In this document: positions 1 to 9,400 of the stretch, piece by piece
Layout: the number at the start of each line of letters is the position of its first letter
Position numbering within the stretch: the stretch's first letter is position 1
DNA from: Microbacterium sp. A20
GTDB taxonomy: Bacteria > Actinomycetota > Actinomycetes > Actinomycetales > Microbacteriaceae
Direction: 5' to 3'
NCBI RefSeq assembly: GCF_004794515.1
Contig: NZ_SSDF01000082.1
Location: 62,001-126,000, forward strand
Length of the DNA stretch: 64,000 nt
The notes under the pieces: generated by a model
Databases searched by the model: none
The model's input: the letters and a program-made list of their open reading frames with translations, nothing else
Told to the model about the DNA's origin: nothing
Position numbers and translations under genes: made by a program

Positions 1-1
1 C

Positions 2-958
2 GAACCCAAGTGGGACGGCTTCCGCGGCCTCATCGCGTGGGACGGCGAGACCGTGGAGATCGGCTCCCGGGGCGCGAAGCCGCTCACGCGGTACTTCCCC
101 GAGCTGGTCGAGGCGATCCCGGAACTGCTGCCGGGACCGTGCCTGCTCGACGGCGAGATCGTGGTCGCCACGGGACCGCTCGGCTCGCAGCGCCTGGACT
201 GGGAGGCCCTGAGCCAGCGCATCCATCCGGCGGCCTCGCGCGTCGCGAAGCTCGCCGTGGAGACACCGGCGACGTTCATCGCCTTCGATCTGCTCGCCGA
301 CGGCGACGAGGACCTGCTGACGCAGGCCTTCGAGACCCGTCGGGCCCGCCTCGAGACGCTCATGGAGGGCGTCGAGCACCCGCTGCACACCACCCGGACG
401 ACCCGGGACCGTGAAGCGGCCGTCCGCTGGCTCGCCGAGTTCGAAGGGGCGGGACTCGACGGCGTCGTCGCCAAGCCCCTCGACCAACCGTATGCGCCGG
501 GGAAACGGACGCTGTTCAAGATCAAGCACGCCCGCACGGCCGATGTCGTGGCGCTCGGCTACCGCATCCACAAGTCCGGCTCGGGCGTCGGGTCGCTCCT
601 GGTCGGCCTGTACGGCGACGACGGAGTGCTGCGACAGGTCGGCGGGGTCGCCGCCTGGAGCGATGTCCGGCGTCAGCAGCTCGTCGACGAGCTCGCTCCC
701 CTGATCGAGCGCGACGACAGCGGCGAAGCGGTCACCGCCGAGGGCGAGCGCTCCCGGTTCAGCGGCAGCAAGGACGTCTCGTTCGTGCGGCTGCGCCCCG
801 AGCGCGTGCTCGAGGTGCGCTACGACCAGCTCGAAGGCGCGCGCTTCCGCCACACGGTGCAGTTCGAGCGCTGGCGCCCCGACCGCGACGCCCGCTCCTG
901 CACCTACGACCAGCTCGACACGGTCGCGGGCTACGACCTCGCGGACGTGCTCCGCTGA
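2..958 (+). CDS. ATP-dependent DNA ligase, LigC-like (5' end outside window)
   Basis: Seals nicks in duplex DNA through an enzyme-AMP intermediate. The window opens just before the nucleotidyltransferase active site. Motif I reads KWDGFR, with the lysine that takes AMP at bases 8-10. Further motifs are LDGEIV, FDLLA, DGVVAK and TLFKIKH. An OB-fold domain follows, ending in RFRHTVQFERWRPDR and SCTYDQLD, which resembles mycobacterial LigC. The 318 residues seen lack only a short N-terminus, so the whole protein is probably about 340-360 aa and carries no polymerase or phosphoesterase domain. A stand-alone LigD-type polymerase is encoded convergently at 1542-2615; mycobacterial ligC and primC have a similar neighbourhood. 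Ligase identity is certain; the LigC subclass is inferred. Confidence 0.93.
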   Translation, partial: EPKWDGFRGLIAWDGETVEIGSRGAKPLTRYFPELVEAIPELLPGPCLLDGEIVVATGPLGSQRLDWEALSQRIHPAASRVAKLAVETPATFIAFDLLADGDEDLLTQAFETRRARLETLMEGVEHPLHTTRTTRDREAAVRWLAEFEGAGLDGVVAKPLDQPYAPGKRTLFKIKHARTADVVALGYRIHKSGSGVGSLLVGLYGDDGVLRQVGGVAAWSDVRRQQLVDELAPLIERDDSGEAVTAEGERSRFSGSKDVSFVRLRPERVLEVRYDQLEGARFRHTVQFERWRPDRDARSCTYDQLDTVAGYDLADVLR

Positions 959-1004
959 CGGGGTCGTCGGAGAAGCCCCCGACATATCTCGTGCCCTCCG
1001 TCGT

Positions 1005-1244
1005 TCACGGGAGCAGAGCGATCATCTGAGGCCTCGCCGGCATCGCGTGGATGACGAGTTCGTGACCGCTGTCGAACACGAGAACAACGGTTTCCAACAG
1101 ACGCCCTCGCGTATCGAATCCGAGTCGCAGCTGACGCGCAGGGCTGTCATCGTCCAGATCCTCTATCCACAGGGCCCAGGTTGCGGCCTGCACGATGTCG
1201 TCAGGCTCGACTCCGTGCTTGAGTGCGGCAGCATGGACTTTCAC
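1005..1244 (-). CDS. Putative type II toxin (BrnT-like small protein)
   Basis: A 79-aa protein whose ATG overlaps the stop of the upstream ribbon-helix-helix gene by four bases (ATGA), the usual antitoxin-toxin coupling. It contains KHGVEPDDI near the N-terminus, an acidic central turn, and strands ending in LVIHAMPARP. This weakly recalls BrnT/RelE-type ribonucleases, in which a KHGV segment is followed by a GRLL strand and an AR-containing C-terminus. Toxin activity is inferred from size, coupling and partner only, since no catalytic residue can be assigned with confidence. Classical brnTA has the toxin first; here the antitoxin is first. It could also be an uncharacterised DUF protein. Confidence 0.5.
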   Translation of the reverse strand: MKVHAAALKHGVEPDDIVQAATWALWIEDLDDDSPARQLRLGFDTRGRLLETVVLVFDSGHELVIHAMPARPQMIALLP

Positions 1245-1504
1245 GCGGCTGCAGCCGACAACGCCTCGCGGATTACCTCAGATCGAGTTTTTCCTTCGCG
1301 TTCCGCGCGGGCGTCGAGCGCGGCAATCTCATCGAGAGTAAGCCGCAGCGCCACGACTTGTGAGGGCATCGCCCCACGTCCCGGCCGCCCGCGACCACGC
1401 TTCTTGAGAACGTCAGCGTCGTATCCGGCTTCCGCTTCTGCAGACCATTCAGCGATCTGCTCCTCGGTGACCGGACTGCCGTCGATGGTTTCGCGAGAGA
1501 TCAT
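1241..1504 (-). CDS. Ribbon-helix-helix (CopG/Arc-type) antitoxin
   Basis: An 87-aa DNA-binding protein. The C-terminal half (about residues 45-87) has the RHH pattern: strand QVVALRLTLDE, helix IAALDARAEREGK, then TRSEVIREAL. The N-terminal half, with acidic EEQIAEWSAEAEAG and basic KKRGRGRPGRG stretches, would contact the toxin and DNA. It precedes and overlaps the putative toxin gene and probably represses the pair. The ATG at 1504 is supported by a -10-like GACAAT exactly six bases upstream, suggesting leaderless translation. The pair is wedged between two convergent DNA-repair genes, as expected of a mobile small module. Confidence 0.75.
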   Translation of the reverse strand: MISRETIDGSPVTEEQIAEWSAEAEAGYDADVLKKRGRGRPGRGAMPSQVVALRLTLDEIAALDARAEREGKTRSEVIREALSAAAA

Positions 1505-1510
1505 AGAAAT

Positions 1511-1516
1511 ATTGTC
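1511..1516 (-). promoter_or_regulatory. Candidate -10 box, leaderless start of the antitoxin gene
   Basis: GACAAT on the minus strand lies six bases before the ATG at 1504 in an AT-rich patch. The spacing matches the leaderless promoters seen elsewhere in this window. The -35 would fall inside the 3' end of the primase gene. Confidence 0.4.
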
Positions 1517-1541
1517 ATACGAAAATGCTCAGCCCGCAAGT

Positions 1542-2615
1542 TCAGTCCTTCTCGGCGGGAGTGCCGTCTTCGTCCCAGTTGGCGGCGACCTTCTTGCTCG
1601 GCTGCACCCGAGGGGGCTCCCCCGGCATCTTCGGGAATTCCGGCGGGAACGGCAGCTCCCCCAGCCCGTTCTCCTTGTCGCGCTCCCACCACTCCAGCAG
1701 CGTGTCGATGCGGCCGGAGGAAGCCTGCATCGTCGCCCAGGGATCGCCGACCTCCTCGAGGCGCTTCGGGATGCTGCGCACCGTGAACGTGCGCGGGTCC
1801 AGGCCGTCGAGCTCGTCCCACTCGACGGGAGTGGACACCGTCGCCCCCGGCAGCGCGCGCGGGCTGTAAGCACCGGCCATCGTGCGGTCGCGGTTGGCCT
1901 GGTTGAAGTCGACGAAGATCCGCTCCCCGCGCTCCTCCTTCCACCAGTTCGTGGTGACCTGTTCCGGCATCCGTCGCTCCAACTCGCGCCCGGCCGCGAT
2001 CACGCCATGCCGCACGTCCAGGAACTCGTGCGTCGGTTCGATCGGTGCGAAGACATGCAGGCCGCGGTTGCCGCTGGTCTTGGCGAACGCCTCCAGCCCG
2101 GCCTCGCGCAGCACCTCGCGCAGCGTGTGCGCGGCAGTCACGGCATCCGCGAAATCCGTGCCCGGCTGCGGGTCGAGGTCGATGCGCAGCTCGACGGGGT
2201 TGTCGGCGTCGGTGGCCAGAGAAGCCCAGGGGTGGAAGACGATCGTGTTCATCTGCACGGCCCAGACGATCGCGCTCGCCCTGTTCAGCACGATCTGCGG
2301 ATGCTGGCGTCCGCTGTTGTACGTGACGGTCACAGCGTCGACGAAGTCGGGTGTCCCCTTGGGCGGGTTCTTCGAGAAGAAGCCCTCCGCCCGCGGCCCC
2401 CCGGACGCGCCGACGCCGTCGCGGAAGCGCTCGAGCGACACCGGACGATTGCCGTTGGCCGCAAGGAAGGGTTCCGCGACGAGCTGCGCGTACTCGGCCA
2501 ACTCGGCCTTCGTGACGCCGAGGTCTGGCCAGACCACGCGGTTCGGACTCGACAGCGCGACCTCGCGTTCCCCATCGGAGTCGGCGACGGTCAGAGTCAC
2601 GCGTTCTGAGGCCAT
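1542..2615 (-). CDS. Stand-alone LigD-type polymerase/primase (Prim-PolC-like)
   Basis: A 357-aa archaeo-eukaryotic-primase-fold polymerase, used in NHEJ or short-gap repair to add one or a few (ribo)nucleotides. The metal-binding DLD sits in RIDLDPQPG, the third acidic residue in IFVDFNQANRD, and the phosphate-binding SGNRGLHVF lies between them. Length fits a free-standing PolDom; no ligase or phosphoesterase domain is fused. The tail is charged (KVAANWDEDGTPAEKD). The convergent neighbour is a LigC-like ligase. Mycobacterial Prim-PolC and LigC are adjacent and are reported to act together in gap-filling repair, so a partnership is likely here. The ATG at 2615 is preceded by TAGGGT-N6. A full-length LigD elsewhere in the genome cannot be excluded. 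Confidence 0.9.
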   Translation of the reverse strand: MASERVTLTVADSDGEREVALSSPNRVVWPDLGVTKAELAEYAQLVAEPFLAANGNRPVSLERFRDGVGASGGPRAEGFFSKNPPKGTPDFVDAVTVTYNSGRQHPQIVLNRASAIVWAVQMNTIVFHPWASLATDADNPVELRIDLDPQPGTDFADAVTAAHTLREVLREAGLEAFAKTSGNRGLHVFAPIEPTHEFLDVRHGVIAAGRELERRMPEQVTTNWWKEERGERIFVDFNQANRDRTMAGAYSPRALPGATVSTPVEWDELDGLDPRTFTVRSIPKRLEEVGDPWATMQASSGRIDTLLEWWERDKENGLGELPFPPEFPKMPGEPPRVQPSKKVAANWDEDGTPAEKD

Positions 2616-2621
2616 GCTCCG

Positions 2622-2627
2622 ACCCTA
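2622..2627 (-). promoter_or_regulatory. -10 box, leaderless start of the primase gene
   Basis: TAGGGT on the minus strand ends exactly six bases before the ATG at 2615, placing the expected transcription start on or next to the start codon. No Shine-Dalgarno fits between them. Confidence 0.6.
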
Positions 2628-2676
2628 GAGCGATGCTCCGACGGAAGGAACCCCCGCGCTTGCCCCGCGTGATCCG

Positions 2677-3834
2677 TCAGTCGCCGAGCGCGACGGCCAG
2701 CGCGAGCACCGGAGTGAGCGCATCCCGCTCGACGATGATCGACGGCCCCGCGGAGTCGACGATCACTCCGGCCATGTCCGAATGACTCGAGAGGACCTTC
2801 GCCAGCTGCTCCGGTTCGAACGGGAGCGGACGGTCGCCGCGGCCCAGCGCGATGACCTCGAGAGGGTGGGAGAAGAGCTGCAGGAAGCGGCGACCGTCGG
2901 TGGTCTGCGCCTCGGCGATGCCGGCCTGGCCGCTGCCGTCCCCTTCGTTCACGGCGACCCACATCCGCTTCACCGCGAGCGCTTCACCGACCTTGAGACC
3001 GGAGTCCTGTTCTCGGGGAGCGGCGAGGATGTTCTTGACCGTCATCTCGACGTCAGCCTGCTCGAGCGTCTTCTGCAGCAGGTCGGTCGGGAAGACCACG
3101 CGGTGCGGCGCGGAGGCATTGTCGACGATGAGACCCGCGAAGTCGCCGGAGACGACCTGCTGCAGCACCGAGGTCACCGGCTGAGCGACGGCGGAGGTCG
3201 CCGCGGGATCGGCCTCGAGCTGCACCGAGTCGCGCACCGCGCGCGCCGAGCTGAACGCGAGCATGAACTGCCGGTCGTCGTTGTCGCGCACGACAGCGAC
3301 AGACAGCGGCTTGCCCTCGCTGATCTGCGCACGCGCGTCGCCGTTCACACGGATGTAGAGGTGTCCCTGGAGCGCCTGGCGCATCACCCCGAGGAGCTGG
3401 TCGTTGGACGCACCCGCCTCGATCTCGGTGAGCGCCTCACGGAGCAGGACGTTGTCCTTCATCCCCGCGACGGTCTCGGTCTGCTCGGGCGGCAGCGGCG
3501 AGGCGAGCGGAAGGCGCCGTTCCTCGACAGCGGCGGGCCGAGCGGGGGCTGCAGGCTGCGCGGCCGGAGCGGACTGCGCCGGACGCGGAGCGGGTGATGC
3601 TGTCTCGGACGGCGCATCGGAGGTCGGCAGCGCCACCTCCGGCCCGGCCTCGGCGCCCACACCGCGGAACGCCTGCACCGAGATGCCGATCGAGGGTGCC
3701 TCGACGGGCTGCTCGACCTCGGTCGCGCCCTGATCGGTGTTCACGGCATCCGACCCGGCCACCGTCTCCTCCGTCTCAGCGGCGGGAGCGACGGCATCGT
3801 CTGCGGACTTCTTGCGGCGGGAGAAGAGGGCCAT
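2677..3834 (-). CDS. SseB-family protein
   Basis: A 385-aa cytoplasmic protein. Residues 1-110 are low complexity and rich in Pro, Ala, Glu and Ser after a basic MALFSRRKKS start. The rest is an SseB-type alpha/beta region, in which segments such as GKPLSVAVVRDNDDRQFMLA and DGRRFLQLFSHPLEVIALG mark repeated SseB-fold units. SseB-like domains are widespread in actinobacteria; their role is poorly defined, although the enterobacterial namesake is linked to rhodanese and serine metabolism. No signal peptide or catalytic motif is seen. A TAGGCT box eight bases before the ATG suggests its own near-leaderless promoter, separate from pcrA upstream. Confidence 0.8.
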   Translation of the reverse strand: MALFSRRKKSADDAVAPAAETEETVAGSDAVNTDQGATEVEQPVEAPSIGISVQAFRGVGAEAGPEVALPTSDAPSETASPAPRPAQSAPAAQPAAPARPAAVEERRLPLASPLPPEQTETVAGMKDNVLLREALTEIEAGASNDQLLGVMRQALQGHLYIRVNGDARAQISEGKPLSVAVVRDNDDRQFMLAFSSARAVRDSVQLEADPAATSAVAQPVTSVLQQVVSGDFAGLIVDNASAPHRVVFPTDLLQKTLEQADVEMTVKNILAAPREQDSGLKVGEALAVKRMWVAVNEGDGSGQAGIAEAQTTDGRRFLQLFSHPLEVIALGRGDRPLPFEPEQLAKVLSSHSDMAGVIVDSAGPSIIVERDALTPVLALAVALGD

Positions 3835-3842
3835 AATCAGCC

Positions 3843-3848
3843 AGCCTA
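3843..3848 (-). promoter_or_regulatory. Candidate -10 box for the SseB-like gene
   Basis: TAGGCT on the minus strand lies eight bases before the ATG at 3834, giving at most a one- to three-base leader. Confidence 0.45.
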
Positions 3849-3864
3849 ACCGGCATTCCCCTGT

Positions 3865-3888
3865 GCGCTCCGCCGTCGACGGAGGCGC
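3865..3888 (-). terminator. Possible terminator after pcrA
   Basis: An imperfect GC-rich inverted repeat centred on CCGTCGACGG, beginning eight bases downstream of the pcrA stop. There is no T-run, and it overlaps the upstream region of the SseB-like gene. Confidence 0.35.
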
Positions 3889-3896
3889 GGCGCCGG

Positions 3897-6371
3897 TCAG
3901 ATCTTCTCGATGGGCGCGACCTTGATGAGCAGCTTCTTCTGCCCCGCCGAGTCGAACCGCACGTGGGCGATGCGCTTCGCGCCCTCGCCGGTCACGGCAT
4001 CCACCCGCCCCTCGCCGAAGTCGACGTGACGGATGCGGTCGCCCGCGGTGAGCTCGAGGTCGCCGTTGTCGCGCATCTTGGCCGTGACCCGATTGGGGAA
4101 CTTGTCCATCGCGGTCGACAGCGGCTTCAGGGAGTCGCGACCGGGCAGCGCCTTGACGGCGAACCGGTCACCGGAGCCCGAACCGCCGAACCCGCCCTGG
4201 CGACGGGCGTTCAGAGCCCGCGACTGCATGCCCCCGCGGGAGTTCACGTCTCCCGGCGACTGCCGCCAGTCGATCAGGTTCGCCGGGATCTCCTGCAGGA
4301 AGCGACTGGGCATCGCCACGGTGACCTCGCCGAACTGCGCCCTCGTCATCGCTAGCGACAGGTGCAGCCGCTTGCGGGCCCGCGTGATGCCGACATAGAA
4401 GAGTCGCCGCTCTTCCTGCGGTCCGCCGGGCTCACCGGCCGAGATGCGGTGTGGGATGAGGTCTTCCTCGACACCCGTGACGAAGACGGCGTCGTATTCG
4501 AGGCCCTTCGCCGTGTGCATGGTCATGAGTGACACCGAGCCGGACTCGTCGTCGAGGTCGTCGGCGTCGGACACCAGCGCGACCTCGGTGAGGAAGTCGA
4601 CGATCGTGCCCTCGGGGTTGTTGCGGGCGAAGTCGCGGGCGACGGCCACGAACTCGTCGAGGTTCTCGACACGGGCCTCGTCCTGCGGGTCGCGGCTCGC
4701 GCGCAGCGCATCGAGGTAGCCGCTCTTGCCGAGCAGCACGCCCAGGCCGTCGGCCACGCTCGTGGGTGGCGGCACCTCGCCCGTGGCGGGGGTCAGGATC
4801 GCGGCGGCTTCGGTGAGCACGGCGTCGAGCTGCCCGATCGCCGCCTGGATCTTCGGTCCGACCCCGAGCTGACCAGGCATCGACAGCGCGTCGCGGAAGC
4901 TGATGCCGTGCTCTTCGGCGAAGCGGGCGATGGCCGTCTCGGTCACATCTCCGATGCCCCGCCGCGGCTTGTTCAGGATGCGTCGCACGGACATCTCGTC
5001 GGCCGGGTTCGCGACCGCGACGAGGTAGGCGAGCGCGTCCTTGATCTCGGCGCGGTCGTAGAACTTCGTGCCGCCCATGATCTTGTAGGGCACGGCCGAG
5101 CGGATGAAGATCTCTTCCAGCGCACGGGACTGGGAGTTCGTGCGGTAGAACACGGCCATCTCGGAATAGGGCATGCCAGCGCGATGCAGCGCCTCGACCT
5201 CATCGGCGACGAACTGCGCCTCGTCGTGTTGCGAGTAGCCGGTGAAGCCGATGATGGCATCGCCGTCGCCCTTGTCGCTCCAGAGCTTCTTGTCCTTGCG
5301 GTCGAAGTTGTTGCCGATCACGGCGTTCGCCGCGGAGAGGATGTTCTGCGTCGAGCGGTAGTTCTGCTCGAGCAGCACCACGCGGGCGCCGGGGAAGTCG
5401 CGCTCGAACTCACTGATGTTGCGGATGTCTGCGCCGCGGAAGGCGTAGATCGACTGGTCGGAGTCGCCGACCACGGTGAGCGAGGCGCCGGGTTCGCCGG
5501 CATCCGCCGTGGGCTCGGGATCGGGCTCGAAGATCATCATGCCGTTCGAGGCATACGGGTCGGGAGCAGAGCCCGCGGCGCCGGAGACCGGGCGCGTGAG
5601 CTCGTGGATCAACGCGTACTGCGCGTGGTTGGTGTCCTGGTACTCATCGACCAGGATGTGCCGGAACCGGCGGCGGTAGGTGTCGGCGACCTGCGGAAAA
5701 GCCCGGAACAGGTAGACGGTCTGTCCGATGAGGTCGTCGAAGTCGAAGGCGTTGGCCTTCTGCAGCTGCCGCTGATAGTCGGCGAAGACCTCGACGAAGA
5801 CCCGCTCGGCCGGATCGCTCATGTTGGCCTGACGCGCATACGACTCGGCGTCGGACAGCTCGTTCTTCAGCTTGGAGATGCGCGACTGCACGGCTGCCGG
5901 GGTGAGGCCGTAGGCGTCGGCCTCGTGCTCCTTGACCAGGCGCTTCAGCAAGGCGCGCGAGTCGCCGGAGTCGTAGATCGTGAACGACTTCGTGTAGCCG
6001 AACTGCTGGGCCTCGCGGCGCAGGATGCGGACGCAGGCGGAGTGGAACGTCGAGATCCACATGCCGCGGGCGGCGTCGCCGATCAGCCCCTCGACGCGCT
6101 CTCGCATCTCGCCGGCCGCCTTGTTCGTGAAGGTGATCGCGAGGATCTGGCTCGGCCAGGCCTCGCGCCCGCGGAGCAGCGAGGCGATGCGGCGGGTGAG
6201 CACGCTCGTCTTGCCCGATCCGGCACCCGCGACGATGAGCAGCGCGGGGCCGCGGTAGGTGACGGCCTCGAGCTGCTGGGGGTTCAGGCCGGCGAGGAGG
6301 TCGTCCTGCCCCGGGGCCCCGGAGGAGCGGGGGCCGACGGATCCGGGGACGATGAGAGGAGCTTCGGTCAT
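3897..6371 (-). CDS. pcrA: ATP-dependent DNA helicase PcrA (UvrD/Rep family)
   Basis: An SF1A 3'-5' helicase for nucleotide-excision repair, replication restart and removal of recombinase filaments; 824 aa, normal for actinobacterial PcrA/UvrD1. Visible motifs in order: Q-motif LNPQQLEAV (29-37), Walker A AGAGSGKTS (48-56), Ia FTNKAAGEM, II VDEYQDTNHAQ, III GDSDQSIYAFRGAD, IV QNYRS, V TMHTAKGLEYD, VI VGITRARKRL. After a Gly/Ser-rich linker, the C-terminal tail AGDRIRHVDFGEGRV is the Tudor-like domain that docks PcrA on RNA polymerase. An acidic, proline-containing insert of about 40 residues before motif III (PDPYASNG...PDPEPTADAG) is a lineage-type loop. It is transcribed alone, with TAGACT nine bases before the ATG. 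Confidence 0.97.
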   Translation of the reverse strand: MTEAPLIVPGSVGPRSSGAPGQDDLLAGLNPQQLEAVTYRGPALLIVAGAGSGKTSVLTRRIASLLRGREAWPSQILAITFTNKAAGEMRERVEGLIGDAARGMWISTFHSACVRILRREAQQFGYTKSFTIYDSGDSRALLKRLVKEHEADAYGLTPAAVQSRISKLKNELSDAESYARQANMSDPAERVFVEVFADYQRQLQKANAFDFDDLIGQTVYLFRAFPQVADTYRRRFRHILVDEYQDTNHAQYALIHELTRPVSGAAGSAPDPYASNGMMIFEPDPEPTADAGEPGASLTVVGDSDQSIYAFRGADIRNISEFERDFPGARVVLLEQNYRSTQNILSAANAVIGNNFDRKDKKLWSDKGDGDAIIGFTGYSQHDEAQFVADEVEALHRAGMPYSEMAVFYRTNSQSRALEEIFIRSAVPYKIMGGTKFYDRAEIKDALAYLVAVANPADEMSVRRILNKPRRGIGDVTETAIARFAEEHGISFRDALSMPGQLGVGPKIQAAIGQLDAVLTEAAAILTPATGEVPPPTSVADGLGVLLGKSGYLDALRASRDPQDEARVENLDEFVAVARDFARNNPEGTIVDFLTEVALVSDADDLDDESGSVSLMTMHTAKGLEYDAVFVTGVEEDLIPHRISAGEPGGPQEERRLFYVGITRARKRLHLSLAMTRAQFGEVTVAMPSRFLQEIPANLIDWRQSPGDVNSRGGMQSRALNARRQGGFGGSGSGDRFAVKALPGRDSLKPLSTAMDKFPNRVTAKMRDNGDLELTAGDRIRHVDFGEGRVDAVTGEGAKRIAHVRFDSAGQKKLLIKVAPIEKI

Positions 6372-6380
6372 GGCCTTATG

Positions 6381-6386
6381 AGTCTA
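6381..6386 (-). promoter_or_regulatory. Candidate -10 box for pcrA
   Basis: TAGACT on the minus strand lies nine bases before the pcrA ATG (6371). A weak AAGG lies between them, so the leader would be only a few bases long. Confidence 0.45.
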
Positions 6387-6436
6387 GGCGTCGGCACCGA
6401 CACTGCGGCACGAGGATGCGGCGCCGGAGACCGCTG

Positions 6437-6472
6437 CGGACGGGTGCGCGGGTTCGACCGCGCACCCGTCCG
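6437..6472 (-). terminator. Terminator hairpin after the lamin-tail surface protein
   Basis: A perfect 15-bp stem (6437-6451 with 6458-6472) and six-base loop, beginning three bases after the stop codon of the surface-protein gene. There is no T-tail, as is common for actinobacterial terminators. Confidence 0.75.
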
Positions 6473-6475
6473 GCC

Positions 6476-9400
6476 TCAGGCGGTGCGTGTGCGGCGTCGG
6501 ACCGCCACGCCTCCCGCGACCAGGAGCATCAGCGCCAGCGCGATCGCCGCGACCGGGAACTCCGCACCGGTCGCCGCGAGCCCGCCCGCACCGTCGGCGA
6601 TGCGGATGTCGGCCCAGCCGAGCAGTGCGCCGTCGGCGTCGTACACCGCGATCCGATGCGCACCCAGTGCGGCATCCGTCGGCACCGTCACCGTGATCGC
6701 GCCCGCTGCAGACAGCGCGCCGGTCGCGAGCTGCACCGGGTCGGAGTACATCCACACCGCGATGTCCTCGCCTGCCGCGTCCGCTCCGACGGTGACCGTG
6801 ACCTTCTGACCGCGGGTGGCGACCGAGGGATCGACCGTCACGCCGTTGCGGTTGCCGTCGACCAGATCCGTACCGGGCAGCGGCGGGTTCTCGCCACCGG
6901 GGTTCTCGCCTCCGGGGTTCTCGCCTCCGGGGTTCTCGCCGTCGACGCCCGGAAGCGTTCCGGTGCGCAGCGCTTCGGACGCGAAGCCGTCGGCGAACCA
7001 CCACACCGGACGCTTGCCGTCGACCGACAGCGATGCCGGCGAGGTCGCGAAGCCCTCGTTGTTGATGTCGGGCATGCCGGCCGGACGGTCGTACTGGGCG
7101 ATGCCCGGCTTGGCAGTGCCGTTGAGGGTGATCTCGGCCGAACGGCCGTGGCAGCCGTCGTCACAGACGGCCCAGAGGGTGCCCCGCACGCTGTCGTAGT
7201 CGAGAGCCATCACACCCGCGAGTCCGGGGGCGATCTCCGACACGAGCGTCGCCGAGCCGTCACCGCCGAGCGCGAAGGCGTACACGTGACCGTTGTCCTC
7301 GACCGCGACCAGGAACAGTCCGCCACCGTGGCCGGCGTAGTCCGCGGGCTTGTAGGCCGCGCCGGTGTTGTCGTCGAAGAGCTTTCCGGCGAGCGCGGCA
7401 TCCGGCACCCACTGCACGGCCTCCATACCGAGGTTCGCACCGACGGACGGCAGCAGCGCGGTGAGGTCCCACTCCTGCTGGGCGACGAGGTCACCGTTCG
7501 AGGACTCGGGGTCGACCTTCAGGACGACGTTCTGGTTCACACCCTTGGCGCTGTTGTCTCGTTCGGACGCCACGTAGACGAAGCCGTCGCCGTCGACCGT
7601 GATGCCCTCGGTGTCCGGACCTGCGGCACCCGCATCCGCGGCATCCTTCTGGAAGCGCACGCGCTTGCCCGCATCCCAGCCGTCGATCTTCTCGACCGAG
7701 CCGTCGGCGTGCGCCTCGAGCTTCCAGATGCGGCCCTCACCGTTGTCCACGGCCCAGAGGAACGCGCCGTCCGCCGTCTCCTGCACATCCAGTCCCGAGC
7801 TGTCCTCGAGGAAGGTCGGGACGCTGTCGAGCACGCGGACTTCCGCCGAACCGGGCCACGGCGAGACCGCGACCTCGCCGGCGCAGACGTTCGCTGCGCC
7901 CTTCGTGGACTCGGTCGTGGCGGCGAAGGCCCCCGTCGTGTCCGGGCAGCGGCCCCAGGTGACGGCCGCGTGACCCTCGCCCCAGGTCGTCTCGTCGATG
8001 ACCAGCGCGCCGTCGAACAGGCGAACCGCGTCGCCGCCGCCCAGGCCGAAGCCGAGCTGCTCGCGCTCGATCACGAGGTACTCCCCCGCGCCGATGCTGG
8101 TGCCGGACGGGATCGAGTACGCGTGGGTGTCGTCGTCGTCCTTCACCACGATGCCCGAGACGTCGATGGCCGCGTCGGTCGGGTTCACGAGCTCCACCCA
8201 GTCGTCGGGCGACCCGCCGTCGGACTCGACCTCGTTGAGGCGCACCGGGTTGCCGCAGGCGTTGCGCAGCCCCTTGGTCGAGACCGCGACATCGGCGAAG
8301 TCGCCGGAGCCGTCGGCGCATCGCGCCAGGACGCCCGCGGCGTGCGCGGTGTACACGTGCTCGTCGACCGTGTTGCCGTTCGCATCGCGGATCGTCACGG
8401 TGTCGCCGTTGCCGAGACCGAAGACGAAGTTCGCGGGCTGGTCGAAGACGAAGTAGGCGCCCGGCTGCAGCGTCGTGCCGGCCGGCAGCGGTGTCGTCTC
8501 GGCCGCGTGACCGGTGGGGTCGCTGTCCATGACGGTCCAGCCGGAGAGGTCGACAGCGGTGCTGCCGGTGTTCGTGACCTCGACCCAGTCGGTGGTGTCG
8601 CCGTTCGACTCGATCTCGTTGATCACGACCTCGGGCATGATGCACGAGTTGGCTGCTCCGGGCGTCGAGTGGGCGAGCACGAACGCGCCGACGCCGTCCG
8701 GGCAGCGCGCAAGCGTGGCTGCGGCGAAGTCACCGTCGATCGCGGCATGCCCCTCCCACGGGAGGGTGTCGTCGATCTGCGCGCCGGCCACGTCGAAGAG
8801 GCGGATGCGGTCGGCGCTGCCGATGCCGATCGGGTCGCGGAACGCCGCCTCGGCGCCTCCGACGAGACCGATCGTGCCCTCGTCGACCACGAGGAACCCG
8901 CCCGCCTCGATCTTCGTGCCGGCCAGGAACTGCCAGCGGTGATCGTCGGAGTTGTCGCGGATCTCGTAACCCGAGATGTCGAGCGCCTCGGTACCGGAGT
9001 TGTAGAACTCGACCCAGTCGGCGGGCTGCGAGTCGACCTCGTTGATCACGATGGATCCCGATACGGGAGCGACCGAGCAGTCGTTGGCCGCACCAGGGGT
9101 CGCCGCCGTGGCATGCGCCCACTCGCCCGTGCCGTCGGCGCAGCGCGCCCACACCGACAGCGGCGCGGTGTTCTCGTATGCATAGGAGTCGGCCTCGGTG
9201 CCGCTCGGGTCGAAGAGCACGACCTCGTCACCCTTGCCGAGACCGAACGGGAAGTCGACGTCCTTCACGAGCACGAGGAACTCTCCGGGTGCCAGCGACG
9301 TGCCCGCGGGAGCCGCGCCGAAGCTGTCGCGCTTCTCGTCGGCGACCTTCCAGCCCGCGAGGTCGATCGTCTCGGTGCCGGCGTTGTAGATCTCGATCTG

